From Clostridia bacterium (lineage in GTDB: Bacteria; Bacillota; Peptococcia; DRI-13; DTU073): a DNA stretch of 35,917 bases. The stretch covers positions 1 to 35,917 of the forward strand of contig DUTO01000095.1 in NCBI GenBank assembly GCA_012842035.1. The letters are read 5' to 3'. Shown here in pieces: positions 31,456 to 35,917 of this stretch (position 1 is its first letter; each line of letters opens with the position of its first letter). Made by a program: the position numbers and the translations under genes. Below the pieces are notes generated by a model, which worked only from the letters and a program-made list of their open reading frames with translations, ran no database searches and was not told the DNA's origin.

Positions 31456-32939
31456 AGGAACAACTTCCTGCTTTAATTGTAATCGTACCATTATTAATAG
31501 CTTTGCTTTCCCCTCTAGTAGCTTATTTTTCGACGAGGTTACTACGAGGCTTAGGTCTTACGGCTGCTGCCGTATCCTTTGTTAGTGCAGTTGGTGCTTT
31601 AGGGCATGCACTTACTAAGGGGCCTTGGCATTATTATTTTGGTAATTGGGCTCCCCCTTGGGGTATAGAATATGTGATTGACCCCTTAAGTGGGTTGATG
31701 GCTGTCTTAGTTTCTTTTCTTAGTTTAGTTGTTTTAATTTATACTGACTCTTTTTTACGTGAAGAAGGTTGGTTGAAACAGGGAATTCATTATGCCCTCT
31801 ATTTGTTATTGACGGCCGGACTGTTGGGGATGACAGTCACGGGTGATGTCTTTAATCTTTATGTCTTTTTAGAAATATCATCATTAAGTGCATATGGCTT
31901 AATTGCTTCGGGAGGATATAAAGCGACGGTGTCAGCTTTTCGTTATGTGCTCGTAGGTACTGTCGGGGCTTCCTTTTATCTTTTGGGAGTTGGTTATCTT
32001 TATGCGATAACCGGTTCTTTAAACATGGCGGACCTTACTGTACGGTTACAACCTTTGCTGGATTCACAGGCTGTTTTGATTGCTATGGTTTTAATTTTAG
32101 TGGGGATGGGAATTAAAATGGCTCTTTTCCCTCTGCATGGTTGGTTGCCTGATGCTTACACCTATTCTCCACCGGCGGCGATCCCTTTTATCGCCGGGGT
32201 CATGACGAAAGTAATGGCGTATGTACTGTTGCGATATTTCTTTTTTATTTTTGGTGTTCTCAATGGTTTCGTTCCTTTAGTTTTAGAGGTAGTAGGCTGG
32301 ATTGCTGCTTTAGGAATTATTTTAGCTTCGGTCATGGCTATTGCCCAGTCGGATTTTCGACGCATGCTGGCTTTTTCCAGTGTGGCCCAGGTAGGCTATA
32401 TTGGTTTAGGTTTATCTTTAGGTAATATGTTTGGTTTTATTGGTGCTGTTTTTCATATTATTAACCATGCCATCATGAAATGTTGTCTGTTTTTGGTGGC
32501 CGGAGGAGTCAAATGGAAAACGGGAGAACATTTAATTGAAAAATATGCGGAGATGAGCCGTAGGATGCCTTTAACCATGGGAGCTTTTTTGTTGGGGGCT
32601 TTTTCGATGGTGGGTATTCCACCTACGGCAGGATTCTTTAGTAAGTGGTATTTAATTTTAGGTGCTATAGAAAAAGACTTGTGGATTTATGTAGTTGTAA
32701 TTATCTTGAGTAGTTTATTAAATGCTATTTATTTCTTCCGGGTCATCGAACAAGCTTACTTGAAAAAAGCACCTGTGGCAGAAAGAGAAAAATTTGTTGA
32801 GGATAAAAAGCCTGAACTTCCCGCAACAATGTTGGTACCTATCGTTGTTTTAGGAGCTTGCATTTTGGTGGTGGGGATATTAAATGAACCACTTGTTTCT
32901 AATATTTTACTCATGGCGTTCCCGGGAGGTGGATTATAA
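31452..32939 (+). CDS. mnhD: Mrp-type antiporter subunit D (first of three)
   Basis: This 495-residue protein of the NuoL/M/N-MrpD family has about 14 membrane helices. Key residues are kept: the membrane Glu in YVFLEISSLSAYGL (about residue 140) and a Lys in KMALFPLHGWLPDAYTYSP (about 223). A further Lys sits in MTKVMAYVLLR and His in the broken helix FHIINHAIMKC. It should carry H+ or Na+ across the membrane. It overlaps mnhC by 4 bases, and its stop shares a base with the next ATG. Confidence 0.92.
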   Translation: MKEQLPALIVIVPLLIALLSPLVAYFSTRLLRGLGLTAAAVSFVSAVGALGHALTKGPWHYYFGNWAPPWGIEYVIDPLSGLMAVLVSFLSLVVLIYTDSFLREEGWLKQGIHYALYLLLTAGLLGMTVTGDVFNLYVFLEISSLSAYGLIASGGYKATVSAFRYVLVGTVGASFYLLGVGYLYAITGSLNMADLTVRLQPLLDSQAVLIAMVLILVGMGIKMALFPLHGWLPDAYTYSPPAAIPFIAGVMTKVMAYVLLRYFFFIFGVLNGFVPLVLEVVGWIAALGIILASVMAIAQSDFRRMLAFSSVAQVGYIGLGLSLGNMFGFIGAVFHIINHAIMKCCLFLVAGGVKWKTGEHLIEKYAEMSRRMPLTMGAFLLGAFSMVGIPPTAGFFSKWYLILGAIEKDLWIYVVVIILSSLLNAIYFFRVIEQAYLKKAPVAEREKFVEDKKPELPATMLVPIVVLGACILVVGILNEPLVSNILLMAFPGGGL

Positions 32940-34459
32940 TGTCGATGGAGTTTTTGCTTGCTTATCGTCCTCTCTGGGCAATTTTGATTTCTTTAGTGGC
33001 GGCAGCATTAATTATGTTAACCGGTGATAAACGTCCTAATCTGCGGGAAACTTGGACAATTGTTGCTGCTGTAGGAAAAATGCTTATTGTTTTTTCCATG
33101 TTGCCTCTTGTTTTAGCGGGGGGAGTTATCGAAATAGAACCATTTAAGATTGCCCGAGGCGTTTCCCTTCATTTGCGGGCTGATGCTGCCGGGATGGTCT
33201 TTGCTGTGTTAGCTTCCTTCCTTTGGGTGGTAACTTCTTTTTATTCCATTGGTTATATGCGGAAATTGCAAGAAGAACATCAGACCGGCTATTTTGCTTG
33301 TTTTGCGGTTTGCCTTTCGGCCACAATGGGAATTGCTTTTGCCGCGAACTTATTAACGTTTTTCGTTTTTTATGAGATTTTAACGATTGCTACTTATCCT
33401 TTGGTTGTTCATCATCGTGACCAAGAATCAATTAAGGCCGGTCGTAAATACTTAGCATATACACTGATTGCCGGACAGCTTTTCTTGGTGGGCATTTTGT
33501 GGGTACAGTTTTTAGTAGGTCATGGCGATTTTCAGCCGGGTGGCTTTTTAGCCGGGAAAGCATCAGTAGGTGCTTTACAAACTATCTTTTTGTTGATGAC
33601 TTTAGGTACGGCGGTAAAAGCAGGTGTGATGCCTGTACATGGTTGGCTTCCTTCCGCTATGGTAGCTCCTACACCGGTAAGTGCTTTGCTACATGCGGTA
33701 GCTGTAGTTAAGGCAGGGGCTTTTGGGATAGTGCGTATTGTAGGTTATGTTTTTGGCCCTCAGCTTTTGGCGCAATTAGGTGTAGCGCAAATTTTAGCCT
33801 GGTTTGCTGCCTTTACCATTATTGTTTCTTCCCTGATTGCTATGGCTCAGGATAATTTGAAAAAGAGATTGGCTTTTTCCACGATTGGTCAATTATCATA
33901 TGTAGTTTTGGGAGCTGCTCTTTTAACGCCATTAGGAATAATGGGAGGAATTTTTCATATTGTTGCTCATGCCGTGATGAAAATAACTTTGTTCTTTTGT
34001 GCCGGGGCTATTTTCGCCACAACTCAGCTGACCAGAGTTAGTGAGCTGAATGGAATTGGGCGAGAGATGCCTTATACAATGGGAGCCTTTACGGTGGGAG
34101 CGGTAGGTATTACCGGACTGCCTTTTATCGTTGGATTTATTAGTAAATGGAACTTAGCTTTAGGTTCTTTACAAGGTGGACAAGGTGTTTATGTAGGTGT
34201 TTTGCTACTAAGTAGTTTATTAAGTGCGGCTTACTTTTTGCCGATTGTTTATGCAGCTTTCTTCAAAAAGTCTGAGCCTCAGGTGGCAAAACATCATTGT
34301 GGTGAGGCCAACAAAATGATGTTGATACCTCTCTTGATTACGGCTGCTGTTTCAATAGTTTTGGGCGTTTTCCCCAATGCGGGGGGCGGTTTGTACGACT
34401 TAGCGGCTATGTCAGCTCAAAGTATTGTTAGTGGTCAGTTTATGGTGGGAGGGTGGTAA
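32939..34459 (+). CDS. Second MnhD/NuoM-like antiporter subunit
   Basis: This 506-residue protein belongs to the same proton-translocating family. It has the conserved Glu in FFVFYEILTIATYP (about 145) and KAGVMPVHGWLPSAMVAPTP with HAVAVVKAGAFG (near 230-262). The broken helix contains FHIVAHAVMK. It is not a copy of the preceding gene; the sequences have clearly diverged. In canonical Mrp the second such protein is the MrpA N-terminal half. Here it is a stand-alone gene that looks more like MbhH' type subunits. Confidence 0.88.
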   Translation: MSMEFLLAYRPLWAILISLVAAALIMLTGDKRPNLRETWTIVAAVGKMLIVFSMLPLVLAGGVIEIEPFKIARGVSLHLRADAAGMVFAVLASFLWVVTSFYSIGYMRKLQEEHQTGYFACFAVCLSATMGIAFAANLLTFFVFYEILTIATYPLVVHHRDQESIKAGRKYLAYTLIAGQLFLVGILWVQFLVGHGDFQPGGFLAGKASVGALQTIFLLMTLGTAVKAGVMPVHGWLPSAMVAPTPVSALLHAVAVVKAGAFGIVRIVGYVFGPQLLAQLGVAQILAWFAAFTIIVSSLIAMAQDNLKKRLAFSTIGQLSYVVLGAALLTPLGIMGGIFHIVAHAVMKITLFFCAGAIFATTQLTRVSELNGIGREMPYTMGAFTVGAVGITGLPFIVGFISKWNLALGSLQGGQGVYVGVLLLSSLLSAAYFLPIVYAAFFKKSEPQVAKHHCGEANKMMLIPLLITAAVSIVLGVFPNAGGGLYDLAAMSAQSIVSGQFMVGGW

Positions 34460-34461
34460 GA

Positions 34462-34704
34462 ATGTCCACGAAGCGTGTCTTAATTATGAGTGGCGTAGTA
34501 TTCTTGTTGCTGCTTGTCTTAGAAGTTGTTTTTGTCCGGCCCCATGTTTTTTATTGGTGGCATGGTTTCCTTGGTTTTGATTTTCTTTTTGGACTTTTAG
34601 GTACGCTACTTTTATTAGGGTTGGCTAAAGGTTTGATTAATAAGTTGGTCGAACGTGAAGAAGACTATTATGACCATGGTGGAGGTGGAGACAGTCATGC
34701 TTGA
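34462..34704 (+). CDS. Small membrane protein of the Mrp/Mbh-like operon
   Basis: I do not recognise a family for this 80-residue protein. It has two membrane helices (about 5-23 and 36-57) joined by an aromatic loop with FYWWHGFLGFDF. The cytoplasmic-looking C-terminus is acidic and His-rich (EREEDYYDHGGGGDSHA). ATG 34462 follows GGGAGGGTGG. Its end overlaps the next subunit by 8 bases, so it is tightly coupled to the complex. A structural accessory subunit or a metal-binding tail are possible, both inferred. Confidence 0.7.
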   Translation: MSTKRVLIMSGVVFLLLLVLEVVFVRPHVFYWWHGFLGFDFLFGLLGTLLLLGLAKGLINKLVEREEDYYDHGGGGDSHA

Positions 34705-35917
34705 GTTTCATCCTGGTTTAATTCTGATTCTTGGTGGGTTAATAGCAGCACTTGTCCCCAAACGTCTTCGCCAGGTAGTGATGGTGGGTACACCTCTCTT
34801 GGCCATTTGGGCCACTCTTAGTTTAAAGGTCGGTACACAGTGGCAGTATCTGTTTATTAATAATATGGAGTTAATTGTTTTAAAAGCAGACCGGCTTTCT
34901 TTGCTCTTTGCTTTTGTGTTTAGCCTGCTTGCTTTATTAGGCTGTATCTATGCTTTGCATCTTGAGCGTCCCGGGGAAACGATGGCCGCTTTATTTTATG
35001 CCGGGAGTTCTTTAGGGGTAATTTTCGCCGGTGATTGGTTAACTTTAATTTTATTTTGGGAAATCATGGCTATTTCTTCTGTTTTCCTTGTTTGGAATAA
35101 ACGATCACCACAAGCGCTCGCCGCCGGTTTTAGATATATTATCATTCATTTTTTAGGTGGTAGTTTGCTCTTGGCCGGAATTTTCCTGCAAGTTTCCGGT
35201 GGTCAATTAGTGATAGCACCACTTACCGGAATGAGCGGTTGGTCTTATTGGTTGATTTTGCTGGGTATTTCTATTAATACAGCCATTCCTCCGCTTCATG
35301 CTTGGTTGACTGATGCTTATCCGGAAGCGACACTTACAGGTAGTGTGTTTTTATGTGCCTTAACTACGAAAACAGCAGTATATACTTTGATTCGTGTTTT
35401 CCCGGGTACCCGTCTTTTGTTATGGTTGGGAGTAATTATGGTTATTTATGGCGTCATTTATGCGATTTTGGAAAATGATATTAGACGTCTTTTGTCCTAT
35501 CATATTATTAGTCAGGTAGGTTTTATGGTGGTAGGGGTAGGAATTGGTACAGAATTAGCCTTAAATGGAGCGGCAGCCCACGCTTATAATAATATCCTTT
35601 ATAAAACATTGTTGTTTATGGGAGCAGGTGCGGTTATTTACGCTACCGGTTACGAAAAGTTAACGGAGCTGGGTGGGCTTTATCGTCAGATGCCTTTAAC
35701 AGCACTTTTCTTTAACATTGGAGCTTTTTCTATTGCGGGGCTACCATTGTTTAGTGGTTTTGTTAGTAAGCCTATGCTGATGAGTGCGGCTACACTAAGT
35801 CAAATGCCCGCGGTAGAGCTTTTACTCTATTTAGGTAGTATCGGTACCTTTCTTTCGATTACTTTAAAATTAAATTATTTTATGTTTTTTGGACCAAAGC
35901 GCGAGATTAAGGTTAAA
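34697..35917 (+). CDS. Third MnhD/NuoL-like antiporter subunit (runs off the end)
   Basis: Reading from ATG 34697, an uninterrupted frame of 407 codons reaches the window edge without a stop, so the gene is partial. It belongs to the same NuoL/M/N-MrpD family. It has the conserved Glu in LFWEIMAISS (about residue 122) and PPLHAWLTDAYPEATLTGS near 198. TTKTAVYTLIR carries the membrane Lys, and AHAYNNILYKTLLFMGAG spans the broken-helix region. GGAGGTGGAG lies just upstream inside the previous gene. What follows it (a hydrogenase-like module or the end of the operon) is outside the window. Confidence 0.85.
   Translation, partial: MLEFHPGLILILGGLIAALVPKRLRQVVMVGTPLLAIWATLSLKVGTQWQYLFINNMELIVLKADRLSLLFAFVFSLLALLGCIYALHLERPGETMAALFYAGSSLGVIFAGDWLTLILFWEIMAISSVFLVWNKRSPQALAAGFRYIIIHFLGGSLLLAGIFLQVSGGQLVIAPLTGMSGWSYWLILLGISINTAIPPLHAWLTDAYPEATLTGSVFLCALTTKTAVYTLIRVFPGTRLLLWLGVIMVIYGVIYAILENDIRRLLSYHIISQVGFMVVGVGIGTELALNGAAAHAYNNILYKTLLFMGAGAVIYATGYEKLTELGGLYRQMPLTALFFNIGAFSIAGLPLFSGFVSKPMLMSAATLSQMPAVELLLYLGSIGTFLSITLKLNYFMFFGPKREIKVK

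Noticed and set aside
1..35917. CRISPR arrays, tRNA/rRNA genes, insertion sequences and replication origin
   Set aside because: I looked for regular spaced repeats, rRNA or tRNA-like folds, transposase frames and DnaA-box clusters and saw none that I could support.

Overview
The window looks like chromosomal DNA of an anaerobic, endospore-forming Firmicute (class Clostridia or a Desulfotomaculum/Peptococcaceae-like lineage). The grounds are low-to-moderate GC, strong AGGAGG-type ribosome binding sites, a set of sporulation genes (bofA, gin, yabG, spoIIR, a SPOCS-LysM coat-type protein, a SleB-type hydrolase), a Met T-box riboswitch, and a ferredoxin-dependent 2-oxoacid oxidoreductase. The species cannot be named from the sequence.

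Layout. 1-905: a MntA/HepT toxin-antitoxin pair. 1056-1763: a yaaL-like (DUF2508) gene and bofA. 1802-5053: a P-loop ATPase followed by alpha, beta and gamma subunits of a 2-oxoacid:ferredoxin oxidoreductase. 5185-6634: a patchy stretch with an unrecognised coiled-coil gene, a decayed DUF554 membrane gene beside a nine-G run, the sigma-G inhibitor gin, and a small helix-turn-helix-like gene on the minus strand. 6784-7833: a GapB-like GAPDH on the minus strand. 8085-13678: a co-directional run that follows the Bacillus subtilis near-origin order (yaaO, yaaR, holB, yaaT, yabA, yabB, rsmI), then abrB on the minus strand. 14145-18000: promoter and Met T-box, then metS, tatD and rsmA. 18168-22921: LysM/SleB hydrolase, fumC, malic enzyme, yabG and veg, with two tandem consensus promoters before veg. 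23142-28788: CAP-domain protein, SPOCS-LysM protein, spoIIR, a minimal L,D-transpeptidase on the minus strand, and a Na/phosphate cotransporter. 28813-35917 (runs off the end): an Mrp/Mbh-type cation antiporter operon whose gene order resembles the membrane arm of archaeal membrane-bound hydrogenases. It has three separate large antiporter-like subunits.

How it fits together. Most of the window is the conserved Firmicute replication, translation and sporulation neighbourhood. Metabolic genes are inserted into it: 2-oxoacid oxidoreductase, GapB-like GAPDH, fumarase and malic enzyme. Together these would suit an anaerobe that makes sugar from C3/C4 acids and uses ferredoxin. The Mrp/Mbh-like operon would couple Na+ and H+ gradients across the membrane. 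The parts most worth a second look are that operon, the P-loop ATPase next to the oxidoreductase, the GAPDH cofactor loop, the DUF554 remnant, and a minus-strand terminator embedded in the 3' end of gin.
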